Assembly (NCBI GenBank): GCA_029248335.1
Contig: JAQWJM010000179.1
Span: forward strand, 1 to 14,885
Length of the DNA: 14,885 bases
Direction of reading: 5' to 3'
From: UBA12014 sp029248335
Lineage (GTDB): Bacteria > Planctomycetota > Phycisphaerae > Phycisphaerales > SM1A02
The notes beneath the pieces are model-generated. The model had not been told where the DNA came from. It searched no databases and worked only from the letters and a program-made list of their open reading frames with translations. Position numbers and translations under genes: made by a program. Position 1 is the stretch's first letter. Each line of letters starts with the position of its first letter. This document shows positions 6,703 to 14,082 of the stretch, piece by piece.

Positions 6703-8382
6703 TCAACCGTCGATCGAAACCGGCATCCGGATCTCATCTGAGTCAAGGATGCAGACGCCGCTCTTCTTGTCGCACCGCTGATACCTGACCCTGGCGACGA
6801 TCGACTCCCGTCGAGATCGCCCGGGATCCACGAGGCCTGTGGCGTCGATGACCACCTCGACGGCGAAGGTGCCCTCGTAGAGGGCATCGTGATCCGCATC
6901 CTGCCAGGTGCAACTCCCGATCCGGCAACCTTCGGGCAGGGTCCATTCGATCGATGCCGGCAGGCCCACCACCCCGGCGGCGGCGACCGCGTCCCGGTTG
7001 CCGGACGCCGCCCAGCCATCCGGAACCGTGATCACGACCGTGATCGGAAAGGGGCGATCTACCTCGAGGCGGTCGCCGTGAGCGCGAAGCCGGACGGCGT
7101 CGTCACCGTCGGTCCGATCCGTCACCGACTCGACCGGCGTCGGGATCCCGCGGGCGGCTGTGGAAGGCAATCGACGAAAGAACCACACGTAGCCGGTGGT
7201 GTGGTCGTCGTGGGTCTCCAGTTCCCCCATGCGATCCTGAATCGCCCCGATTCGCGCTTCATCCTCGGCGTCGAACTTCTGCTTCGCGAACAAGGCGTCC
7301 ATTTCCTCGTCGAGCGACCGGACCTCCGCCTTCTCATCGACATCGAGCGTGCGGCGGCGAGTGTGTCGAGCGCCGAAGTCACCCACCAGAAGGTCGCGGC
7401 GCCCGTCCCCGTCGTAGTCGACGACATGCACCTTCACCCGCCAGGACGGGCCCATCGGTGAGGCAAGCTTGAGAAACTTCTCGCCCATCGGCATCTTTGG
7501 AATCAGCACCTGCATGGCGTCGAAGATCGGTGCGCCCTCCCGACCGACGTTCCGGTGCCAGAACACGCCACCGTCTTCCGAGCCCACCACGATGTCGCTG
7601 ATCCCATCGCCGTCCCAGTCCGCGAAGTGCACGTTGGACCCGTAGTTCCAACCACCGATCGGGGCGCCCCCGTCGGTCGTCATTCGCGTACTCGATGCCG
7701 CCCAGGTCATCCGCCCATCGGTGCCGACGTTCTCGATCAGGTGGCAGCCTTCGAGTCGGGATCCCACCACCAGGTCGAGATCGCCGTCCCCGTCCATGTC
7801 GTGGAGTTCGGCGGTGATGGAATGCACCGGATGCCGCTCGCCCTCGTGGACCTGGGTGGCGTGCGCCGGACCGCCATCGACGTTCCGCTGAAGCACCGGT
7901 GTCTCGAATTCACCGCCGCCTTTCCCCGTGAAGAAGTAGATGTCGCCGGGATAGGAGCCGGAGACGAGATCGTCGATCCCGTCACCGGTGAAATCGATGA
8001 ACTGCGGGACGAAACTCACGCAACAGGTGATCGGAACCTGTGCATCGCGTTCGCCCGCCCGGACGTAGGTGAAGTCCTCGTAACGCGGTTCGTGATCGGT
8101 CCCGTGATTGGGATAGAAACGAAGCTTGCCCGCGACCCAGGGATGTCCGGGACCCGCCTCGCCGGTGGTCTCGCCCACGAACGGCTCAACGCCGAATTCG
8201 CCCACCAGGAGATCGCGAACGCCGTCGCCGTCGAAGTCGATCACGTAGGGCGCCGCGTGGCCGGTGGTGACGTCGATGAGTGCGTCGCCCGCTCGAATCG
8301 GCATCGGCGGCGCGAAACGCGGCGGTTCGCCGGCGGTCTGGAGAACGACGCAGATCGAAAGGCTGGCGACGGTGACGATCAT
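6703..8382 (-). CDS. Secreted FG-GAP/VCBS propeller protein with C-terminal DsbD-alpha-like domain
   Basis: The ATG at 8382 has GGAG 7 nt upstream and gives a signal-like N-terminus (MIVTVASLSICVVLQTAG). A longer frame back to 8475 adds a polar Arg-rich extension and is rejected. The 559-residue product has five Ca-binding FG-GAP repeats of the form DxDGDGxxDLLVG near residues 49, 130, 196, 255 and 322, suggesting a beta-propeller. A charged, helix-prone insertion lies at about 345-392. The C-terminal part (about 440-559) resembles the N-terminal immunoglobulin-like domain of DsbD: TVPDGW, LPASIEWTLP, YEGTF, then YQRC (C537) and GVC (C544). In DsbD-alpha such a Cys pair passes electrons to periplasmic partners. 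Here the spacing is one residue longer, a second pair (C486, C491) precedes it, and no DsbD membrane domain or thioredoxin is attached. The role is unknown: extracytoplasmic binding or redox is inferred. It is the last gene of the leftward cluster. Confidence 0.85.
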   Translation of the reverse strand: MIVTVASLSICVVLQTAGEPPRFAPPMPIRAGDALIDVTTGHAAPYVIDFDGDGVRDLLVGEFGVEPFVGETTGEAGPGHPWVAGKLRFYPNHGTDHEPRYEDFTYVRAGERDAQVPITCCVSFVPQFIDFTGDGIDDLVSGSYPGDIYFFTGKGGGEFETPVLQRNVDGGPAHATQVHEGERHPVHSITAELHDMDGDGDLDLVVGSRLEGCHLIENVGTDGRMTWAASSTRMTTDGGAPIGGWNYGSNVHFADWDGDGISDIVVGSEDGGVFWHRNVGREGAPIFDAMQVLIPKMPMGEKFLKLASPMGPSWRVKVHVVDYDGDGRRDLLVGDFGARHTRRRTLDVDEKAEVRSLDEEMDALFAKQKFDAEDEARIGAIQDRMGELETHDDHTTGYVWFFRRLPSTAARGIPTPVESVTDRTDGDDAVRLRAHGDRLEVDRPFPITVVITVPDGWAASGNRDAVAAAGVVGLPASIEWTLPEGCRIGSCTWQDADHDALYEGTFAVEVVIDATGLVDPGRSRRESIVARVRYQRCDKKSGVCILDSDEIRMPVSIDG

Positions 8383-8475
8383 GGTGGATCTCCGTTTCTC
8401 TTCGGTCCTGCGAATCCCACGGCGAAGCGGACTTACAGGATCAGGCGACCAGTGCGTCGGCTGCGTGAACCGCAT

Positions 8476-10812
8476 TCAGGCGATCGCATCTCGCAGGACA
8501 TCGTCCAGCAGCCGGATCGTCATCTCCACGTCCTCGAGTTCGATCACCATCGGCGGCTTGATCTTGATCACGTTGTGCGCCGGTCCGTCGGTGGAAAGGA
8601 GCACGCCGTTTCGCTTCATCGACTGCACCACGGTATCCGCGACGTCCGCCGCGGGTACCCGGCTGGTTCGATCGCGGACGAATTCGATGCCGAGGAACAG
8701 CCCCCGACCGCGAACATCACCGATCGATTCGTGCCGGGCCTGAAGATCTCGAAGACCCTCGAGAAACCGCCTTCCAAGGGTGGCCGCACGCGATTGGAGC
8801 GCTTCATCGTCGATGACTTCCAGGACCGTTCTGCCGACGGCGCAGCTGACCGGATTCCCGCCGAAGGTCGAGAAGAACTCCATCCCGTTGGCGAAGGCGT
8901 CGGCGATCGCGCGGGTCGTCACCACCGCTCCCATCGGGTGACCGTTCCCGATCGGCTTTCCCATCACCACGATGTCGGGGACCACGGCGTCGCCACCGTC
9001 GGCGGCGTCGAGTTCGAATCCCCAGAACGCATCACCGACGCGTCCGAAGCCGACCTGGACCTCGTCCGCGACACAGAGTCCGCCTGCGTTCCGGACGTGC
9101 TTGAACGCCGCCGCGAGATACCCGCTCGGAAGCGGAATCTGCCCGCCGCAGGAGAGGATCGGTTCCGCGAAGAACGCGGCGATCGACCGTCCCGCGGCGC
9201 AGGCCTCACCGACCGTCGTCGCGAGTTCGAGGGCGTAGGCCGCACCGACGTCTTCGCCATCACCACGGATCGTCCCTCGGTATCGATCGGGGACCGTCGC
9301 CACGTGCACCCATTCCGGCCGGCCCGCACCGCCCGGTCCGTCGAACTTGTACGGACTCATCTGAACGCAGTTGCCGGCATGACCGTGGTAGGCGCCGTCG
9401 ATCACCAGGGCGTCGTTCGATCCGGTCGCGGCCCGCGCGATCCGCAGGGCGAGTTCGTTCGCCTCCGATCCGGAGTTCACCAGGAACACCGTGTCCAGCG
9501 GGTCGGGAAGACGCGCCGCCAGCATCTCCGCATACTCGGCGAATCCCTCGTGGAGATACCGGGTGTTGGTGTTGAGCGTGCCCGCCTGGCGCGAGATCGC
9601 TTCCACCACTCGAGGATGACAGTGCCCGACGTGGCAGACGTTGTTCACCAGATCGAGGTACGGGCGACCGTTCGCGGCGATCAGGTACGGGCCGCGACCT
9701 TCCACGATGTGCAGGGGTTCGTCGTAGCTCAGCGAGAGGTTGGCACCGGTGGCGGCGCGGCGCCGGTGCAGAAGCGACGTGTCGCTCGCCGGATCATGCG
9801 GCCGCCTCGATTCGATCCCGGCGCACAACATCGAACGGCCGACGTCCGGCATGATCGATCCCAGCGAATCGATCGTCTCCCAGGTCGTCTCCTCATGCGA
9901 ATACCAGGTGGCGTGTTCGGGTGATTCGGCCCGACGCGCCGCTCCGATCAGGGCGCTGGTCGCGAGCCGGGAACGAAGCAGTGGAAACAGCGCTCGCCGC
10001 TCCTCCTCGAGCAGGGGCCTGACTTCGTGATACCCCGCCACCACCGACGCCGCGAGATCGAGATTCGGCGGCGTCCCGTGTTGCGCCGCGTAGGCGAGGG
10101 TGATCCCGAGATCCTGGACCAGTGCGCCCTGCAAGGCGTCGCCGAAGTCGATCAGACCCGCGACCCGCTCACCGTCCACGAGGATGTTCTCGTCGTTCGC
10201 GTCGCCGTGCAGCATGCCGCGAGGGCACTTCGCGAGCAGCGGCTCCACGATCGCGGCCTGCTCCTGCATGATCATCTCGAGAATCGTCCGCCTGGATTCC
10301 GACTCGACGTGGACGATCGCCGCCCGATGCCTTCCGCAGGCCGCGACGTCCCAGGCATGCGATCGATCCGACCCCGCATGCTCGAACGCCGTCAGCGTCG
10401 CATGGACCTCGGCCAGCATTCGTCCGACCGAGCGCCCGAGAGCGGGCGTGGCGGCGGCGTCCCTCCAGGCCGATCCCGGCAGGAACCGTTGCATTCGCGC
10501 GATGGCGTCGAAGCCGTTCAGATCGAATCGAACGATGCGCTCGCCCGCTCGATCGGGGATCACCGAGGGAACCGCGATTCCAGCCGCGTCGAGCGTGTCG
10601 AGGATCGCCTCCTCGAGTTCGACGTCGGCCGACCGATCGGTGGTGATCTTGAGCACCGACCTCCGCCCGTCCTCGGTTCGGACCAGCAGGTTGAGGTTCT
10701 CCCCCGGAAGACGTGAAATCGCACCGCCGGCCTGCCAGTGCCCGGCCAGCAGGACCTCCACCGCATCGCGTTCCGCGGTGGTCAGGTCGCTCGAATTCGG
10801 TTCGGCGTCCAT
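8476..10812 (-). CDS. Fusion of hydroxylysine/aminoglycoside-type kinase and PLP-dependent phospho-lyase
   Basis: A 778-residue two-domain enzyme; GAGGAG 9 nt before the ATG supports the start at 10812. Residues 15-330 are an APH-fold kinase: K55 in the ATP lobe, HGDANDEN at 202-209 (catalytic D204, metal ligand N209) and IDFGD at 221-225 (D222). Residues 355-778 are a class-III aminotransferase fold: NSGSEAN (446-452), DGAYHGH (472-478), VADEVQVGFGR (581-591, D583), the PLP lysine K619 in MGKPIGNGHPMG, and T649. GMEFFSTFGGNPVSC and the LLSTDGPAHN/KIKPPM end are specific to the AGXT2L branch, ammonia- and phosphate-eliminating lyases acting on 5-phosphohydroxy-L-lysine (PHYKPL) or phosphoethanolamine (ETNPPL). 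In humans the kinase HYKK makes the first substrate. The fusion thus predicts both steps in one protein: phosphorylate an amino alcohol, then eliminate phosphate and ammonia to an aldehyde. The substrate is unresolved. aroC lies 42 nt upstream. Confidence 0.9.
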   Translation of the reverse strand: MDAEPNSSDLTTAERDAVEVLLAGHWQAGGAISRLPGENLNLLVRTEDGRRSVLKITTDRSADVELEEAILDTLDAAGIAVPSVIPDRAGERIVRFDLNGFDAIARMQRFLPGSAWRDAAATPALGRSVGRMLAEVHATLTAFEHAGSDRSHAWDVAACGRHRAAIVHVESESRRTILEMIMQEQAAIVEPLLAKCPRGMLHGDANDENILVDGERVAGLIDFGDALQGALVQDLGITLAYAAQHGTPPNLDLAASVVAGYHEVRPLLEEERRALFPLLRSRLATSALIGAARRAESPEHATWYSHEETTWETIDSLGSIMPDVGRSMLCAGIESRRPHDPASDTSLLHRRRAATGANLSLSYDEPLHIVEGRGPYLIAANGRPYLDLVNNVCHVGHCHPRVVEAISRQAGTLNTNTRYLHEGFAEYAEMLAARLPDPLDTVFLVNSGSEANELALRIARAATGSNDALVIDGAYHGHAGNCVQMSPYKFDGPGGAGRPEWVHVATVPDRYRGTIRGDGEDVGAAYALELATTVGEACAAGRSIAAFFAEPILSCGGQIPLPSGYLAAAFKHVRNAGGLCVADEVQVGFGRVGDAFWGFELDAADGGDAVVPDIVVMGKPIGNGHPMGAVVTTRAIADAFANGMEFFSTFGGNPVSCAVGRTVLEVIDDEALQSRAATLGRRFLEGLRDLQARHESIGDVRGRGLFLGIEFVRDRTSRVPAADVADTVVQSMKRNGVLLSTDGPAHNVIKIKPPMVIELEDVEMTIRLLDDVLRDAIA

Positions 10813-10854
10813 TTCGAACGACTCCTCGAAAAGGCCCCTTGGACCTCCCGGACC

Positions 10855-12039
10855 TCAGTCGGACTTCGGCAGGGCTCGCGCGAGTTCGAGGTACGACGCG
10901 AACTGCGACCGGACTTCGGCCATCGAATCGCCGCCGAACTTCTCACGCACCGCCCGGGCGATCTCCAGCGCGACGACGTTCTCCGCCACCACGCTCGCGG
11001 CCGCGATCGCACTGACGTCGCTCCGTTCGTACTGACTCTCCTCCGGGGCCCGGCTGACGAGGTTCACACTCGGCAGCCCCCGCAGGAGGGTGGAGATCGG
11101 TTTCATCGTCCCCCGGACCACCACCGGCATGCCGTTGGTCATGCCACCTTCGAGGCCGCCGGCGTTGTTGCTCGGGCGGGTGAATCCGAGATGGGCGTCT
11201 TCCGTCTTCGACCCGTCGAAGTGGATCGGATCGTGGACCTCGGATCCGTTTCGATTCCCGCACTCGGTTCCCAGCCCGATCTCGACCGCCTTGAACGCCT
11301 GGATCCCCATGATCGCGCCGGCGATCCGGGAGTCGAGCCGCTCGTCCCATTGGACGCAGGAGCCGAGCCCCGGCGGACACCCGAAGGCATGGACCTCGAC
11401 GAAGCCGCCGACGGTGTCCTTGTCGATCTTCGCCTGACGGATCGATGCGATCATCCGTTCGCTGGACTCGTGGTCGGGCATGTAGACGGCGCTCGCGTCT
11501 CGTGCTTCACGGAGCGACTTCCAATTGGATTCCGTCACCACGGTCGAGGACGTCGCCTCCGGATCCGGCCCGCCGCCACGGACGAATCCGAACACTTCGA
11601 TGCCGACCTCTCGAAGGAAGCATCGCGCCAGCGCCCCCATCGCGGTCCGTCCCGCCGTCTCCCGCGCACTGGCTCGTTCGAGCGTCTCGCGGCAGTCCGG
11701 CGTCAACCACTTGATGCTGCCGGCGAGATCGGCGTGACCGGGGCGGGGCCGCTCCACCGGAGGCGTTCGTTCGAGGTCGTCGAGCCGGCTGTCCTTGTTC
11801 GGCACCAGCATCGCGACGGGCGCGCCGGTGGTCCGGCCGCGTCGGACGCCGCCGAGGAATTCGGCGTGATCGGTCTCGATCCGCTGCCGGCCACCACGAC
11901 CGTAGCCGCCCTGCCGGCGGACCAGCTCCGCGTCGATGAATTCGAGGTCCACGGGAATTCCACCGGGAAGCCCCTCGAGGAGCGAGACCACGGCGGGACC
12001 GTGCGACTCGCCTGCGGTTCGGTAGGACAGGGTTGCCAT
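10855..12039 (-). CDS. aroC: Chorismate synthase
   Basis: Converts 5-enolpyruvylshikimate-3-phosphate to chorismate with reduced FMN, the last step of the shikimate pathway, in the cytoplasm. The 394-residue length is in the usual range. Family signatures are present in order: GESHGPA at 10-16, RRQGGYGRGGRQ at 41-52, RPRPGHAD at 97-104, RASARETAGRTAMG at 122-135, GIQAFKAVEIG at 245-255, NNAGGLEGGMTNG at 291-303, and RSDVSAIAAASVVAE at 339-353. No Shine-Dalgarno precedes the ATG; instead a TACCAT box lies 6 nt upstream, so the mRNA may be leaderless. The gene is 36 nt downstream of the lipoprotein stop and 42 nt upstream of the kinase/lyase gene. No other shikimate gene is nearby. Confidence 0.97.
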   Translation of the reverse strand: MATLSYRTAGESHGPAVVSLLEGLPGGIPVDLEFIDAELVRRQGGYGRGGRQRIETDHAEFLGGVRRGRTTGAPVAMLVPNKDSRLDDLERTPPVERPRPGHADLAGSIKWLTPDCRETLERASARETAGRTAMGALARCFLREVGIEVFGFVRGGGPDPEATSSTVVTESNWKSLREARDASAVYMPDHESSERMIASIRQAKIDKDTVGGFVEVHAFGCPPGLGSCVQWDERLDSRIAGAIMGIQAFKAVEIGLGTECGNRNGSEVHDPIHFDGSKTEDAHLGFTRPSNNAGGLEGGMTNGMPVVVRGTMKPISTLLRGLPSVNLVSRAPEESQYERSDVSAIAAASVVAENVVALEIARAVREKFGGDSMAEVRSQFASYLELARALPKSD

Positions 12040-12045
12040 GCCCAG

Positions 12046-12051
12046 ATGGTA
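12046..12051 (-). promoter_or_regulatory. Candidate -10 box of aroC (leaderless)
   Basis: On the minus strand TACCAT ends 6 nt before the aroC ATG, in the 36-nt gap after the lipoprotein gene. It fits TANNNT, and no Shine-Dalgarno is present. A matching -35 is not clear. It would let aroC and the genes after it be transcribed independently of the lipoprotein gene. Confidence 0.35.
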
Positions 12052-12075
12052 CGAGATGGCCGCCTCGAAGAGGAT

Positions 12076-12546
12076 TCAGTCCTGTTCGCGGAGCCGACGA
12101 GCGAGATCCTCGGCCTGCTCCTCGGTGATCTCGTCGCTGGCCACCACGAACTTCCGCGACAGCTCGGACTGCAGGATCGGGGTGGTCACGATCCGGCCGT
12201 CGATGAAGACCGCGAGCGGCCTCGAGATCCACCCGGTGGTCAGTCGGCGGAGTGCTTCCGTTCCTTCGTCGTCGAGATCGACGAGAACGGCGTTCCGGCC
12301 GCTTCCGTCCTTGATCGGCTCGGCGATCATGACCATCGACGCGTCCACCGTGATCTCCGGCGAGACCCAGACCCGGGAGCCGCCGATGACCGCGTCGGAT
12401 TCCGTCCATCCATCCATCGGGTCGATCGATGCCGCACGGATCTCGAGGATCGAGGCATCCGCATCGGGGACGCTCTCGCAGCCCACCGCAAGGACCGCGA
12501 CCAGGGCGAGCGTCACTGCAGGAATGAATCGAAGAATGGCGTGCAT
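12076..12546 (-). CDS. Small lipoprotein resembling the SecD P1 head subdomain
   Basis: The ATG at 12546 has AGGAG 7 nt upstream and starts a lipoprotein signal (hydrophobic 4-21, AVGC, lipidated Cys probably C23). The 156-residue product then follows the pattern of the periplasmic SecDF P1 head: VWVSPEITVDASMV (59-72), VLVDLDDEGTEALRRLT (87-103), RPLAVFIDGRIVTTP (109-123), and TEEQAEDLARRL (141-152), where SecD proteins have the equivalent of 'LAIVLDGxVxSxP ... FTxxEAxxLAxxL'. The SecD membrane helices and the P1 base are absent, so it is not a translocase subunit. Comparable free-standing head domains occur as lipoproteins, but their role is not known to me. It is the first gene of the leftward cluster and is divergent from hslU. 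Confidence 0.82.
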   Translation of the reverse strand: MHAILRFIPAVTLALVAVLAVGCESVPDADASILEIRAASIDPMDGWTESDAVIGGSRVWVSPEITVDASMVMIAEPIKDGSGRNAVLVDLDDEGTEALRRLTTGWISRPLAVFIDGRIVTTPILQSELSRKFVVASDEITEEQAEDLARRLREQD

Positions 12547-12575
12547 GGATCGTCTCCTGAACATTGGGCGAATCG

Positions 12576-12592
12576 AATCCCGCTGCGGGATT
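12576..12592. promoter_or_regulatory. Perfect 17-nt dyad between the lipoprotein gene and hslU, candidate operator
   Basis: AATCCCGC and GCGGGATT flank a single T, giving 8-bp perfect arms. The site sits in the 66-bp divergent spacer, 29 bp from the lipoprotein ATG and 20 bp from the hslU ATG. It ends 6 bp upstream of the candidate hslU -10 box, where a -35 or spacer would be. That position is typical for a repressor or a regulator of both genes. It does not match the CIRCE consensus. Confidence 0.5.
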
Positions 12593-12598
12593 GTCATC

Positions 12599-12604
12599 TA
12601 CGAT
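12599..12604 (+). promoter_or_regulatory. Candidate -10 box of hslU (leaderless)
   Basis: TACGAT lies 8 nt before the hslU ATG, with no Shine-Dalgarno between them. A -35 at about 17 nt upstream would fall inside the dyad at 12576-12592 and is a poor match to TTGACA. This suggests either an activated promoter or an alternative sigma factor. Confidence 0.4.
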
Positions 12605-12612
12605 ATCCCGTC

Positions 12613-14052
12613 ATGACCGACTCCGAGCAACGCGAAATCGAACCGACCACCACCGACCCGGCCGGGGCCGATCTGACGCCGACCGCGGTCGTCGCCGCCC
12701 TTGATCGGCACATCATCGGCCAGAACGACGCCAAGCGGGCGGTCGCGGTGGCGATCCGAAACCGCTGGCGCCGCCGGCAGCTCCCGCGGGCGATCGCGGT
12801 GGAGGTGGTTCCGCGGAACATGATCATGCTGGGACCGACGGGCGTGGGAAAGACCGAGATCGCTCGTCGACTCGCCACCCTCGTCGGCGCACCCTTCGTG
12901 AAGGTCGAAGCGACCAAGTTCACCGAAGTGGGCTACGTCGGACGCGACGTCGAGTCGATGATCCGGGATCTCCTCGAGGTCGCGATCCGCATGGTGCGAC
13001 AGGAACAGGCCGAACAGGTCCGGGACCGGGCGGAGGAGCTCGCGAAGGATCGGTTGATCTCCATCCTGCTGGGAGAACGCTCCGAACCCGCGACCGGCAC
13101 GGAGGGTGAGGACGCGAGCGTCGCGCCGGACACGCCGGCATCCGACGAGACGCCGTCGCCGCACGAGCGGGTCCGAGCCCGACTGCGGGAGAAATTCGAC
13201 GCCGGGAGCTTCGACGACCAGGAGGTCGAGATCACGATCCAGGAGAAGCCCGCGATTCCGATGGCGGGCGCGGGACAGGATCCGACGGATCCCACCATGG
13301 GTGGACTGGGTTCGATGCTCGAGTCCATCATGCCCGCGAAGACCCAGCGACGGAGACTGAAGGTGCCGCGAGCCTTCGAAATCCTCGTCGAACAGGAGAT
13401 CGAGCCGCTGATCGACGCCGACCGCGCCCTCGAAGCGGCCATCGAACGAACCGAGCTCGACGGCATCGTGTTCATCGACGAGATCGACAAGATCGCGGCG
13501 AGTGAACGTCGTCAGGGTGGTGACGTGAGTCGGCAGGGCGTGCAACGAGACCTGCTTCCGATCGTCGAAGGCAGCCCGGTCACCACCCGTCACGGCGTGG
13601 TGAAGACCGACGGGATCCTCTTCGTCGCCGCGGGGGCGTTCCACGACGTCGCGGTCAGCGATCTCATGCCCGAACTCCAGGGGCGATTTCCGATTCGCGT
13701 CGAACTCGACGGCCTCACCGCGGAGGATTTCAAGCGGATCCTCGTCGAACCCGAGCACAACCTCGTCGCCCAGCAGATCCACCTGCTCGCGGCCGACGGA
13801 CTGACCGTCGAGGTCACCGACGACGCGGTCCAGGCGATGGCCGGACTCGCCGCGGACGCCAACGAGCGTCTCGAGAACATCGGGGCCCGGCGACTGATGA
13901 CGGTGATCGAACGGACCTTCGAGGAGATCGCGTTCGACGCTTCCGACCGGGTCGCTCGCGGCGATCGGTCGATGACGGTCGACGCCGCGTTCGTCCGCGC
14001 CCGCGTCGAACCCGCCCTCTCCGACGACGACCTTGGTCGTTTCGTTCTCTGA
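12613..14052 (+). CDS. hslU: HslU, ATPase subunit of the HslVU protease
   Basis: AAA+ unfoldase that feeds substrates to the HslV peptidase in the cytoplasm. The ATG at 12613 gives 479 residues, close to the family norm. An open frame extends far upstream but is the antisense shadow of aroC and the lipoprotein gene. Visible elements are IIGQNDAKRAVAVAIRNRWRR (34-54, start of the family domain), Walker A GPTGVGKT (74-81), the pore loop GYVGRD (107-112), an inserted I-domain (about 112-245) with an Asp/Pro/Ser-rich linker near 158-184, Walker B IVFIDEIDK (285-293), the AAGAFH ... SDLMPELQGRFPIRVEL segment, sensor-2 GARR (424-427), and the C-terminal DLGRFVL, the tail that inserts into HslV. No hslV gene adjoins, although the two usually sit side by side. 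An SDR gene follows after 30 nt and may be co-transcribed. Confidence 0.96.
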   Translation: MTDSEQREIEPTTTDPAGADLTPTAVVAALDRHIIGQNDAKRAVAVAIRNRWRRRQLPRAIAVEVVPRNMIMLGPTGVGKTEIARRLATLVGAPFVKVEATKFTEVGYVGRDVESMIRDLLEVAIRMVRQEQAEQVRDRAEELAKDRLISILLGERSEPATGTEGEDASVAPDTPASDETPSPHERVRARLREKFDAGSFDDQEVEITIQEKPAIPMAGAGQDPTDPTMGGLGSMLESIMPAKTQRRRLKVPRAFEILVEQEIEPLIDADRALEAAIERTELDGIVFIDEIDKIAASERRQGGDVSRQGVQRDLLPIVEGSPVTTRHGVVKTDGILFVAAGAFHDVAVSDLMPELQGRFPIRVELDGLTAEDFKRILVEPEHNLVAQQIHLLAADGLTVEVTDDAVQAMAGLAADANERLENIGARRLMTVIERTFEEIAFDASDRVARGDRSMTVDAAFVRARVEPALSDDDLGRFVL

Positions 14053-14082
14053 ATCCCGCCGAACACACCGGGGATCGATCGA

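Noticed and set aside
8383..8475. N-terminal extension of the FG-GAP protein to 8475
   Set aside because: The extension is polar and Arg-rich and would precede the signal peptide; a Shine-Dalgarno is placed correctly for the ATG at 8382.
7555..9924. Open frame of 789 codons on the plus strand across the FG-GAP and kinase/lyase genes
   Set aside because: It spans two unrelated genes and their spacer antisense, and its translation has no domain pattern; both minus-strand genes are well supported.
10738..12612. Upstream extension of the hslU frame by about 625 codons
   Set aside because: It is antisense to aroC and the lipoprotein gene and not HslU-like. The HslU family starts near the ATG at 12613.
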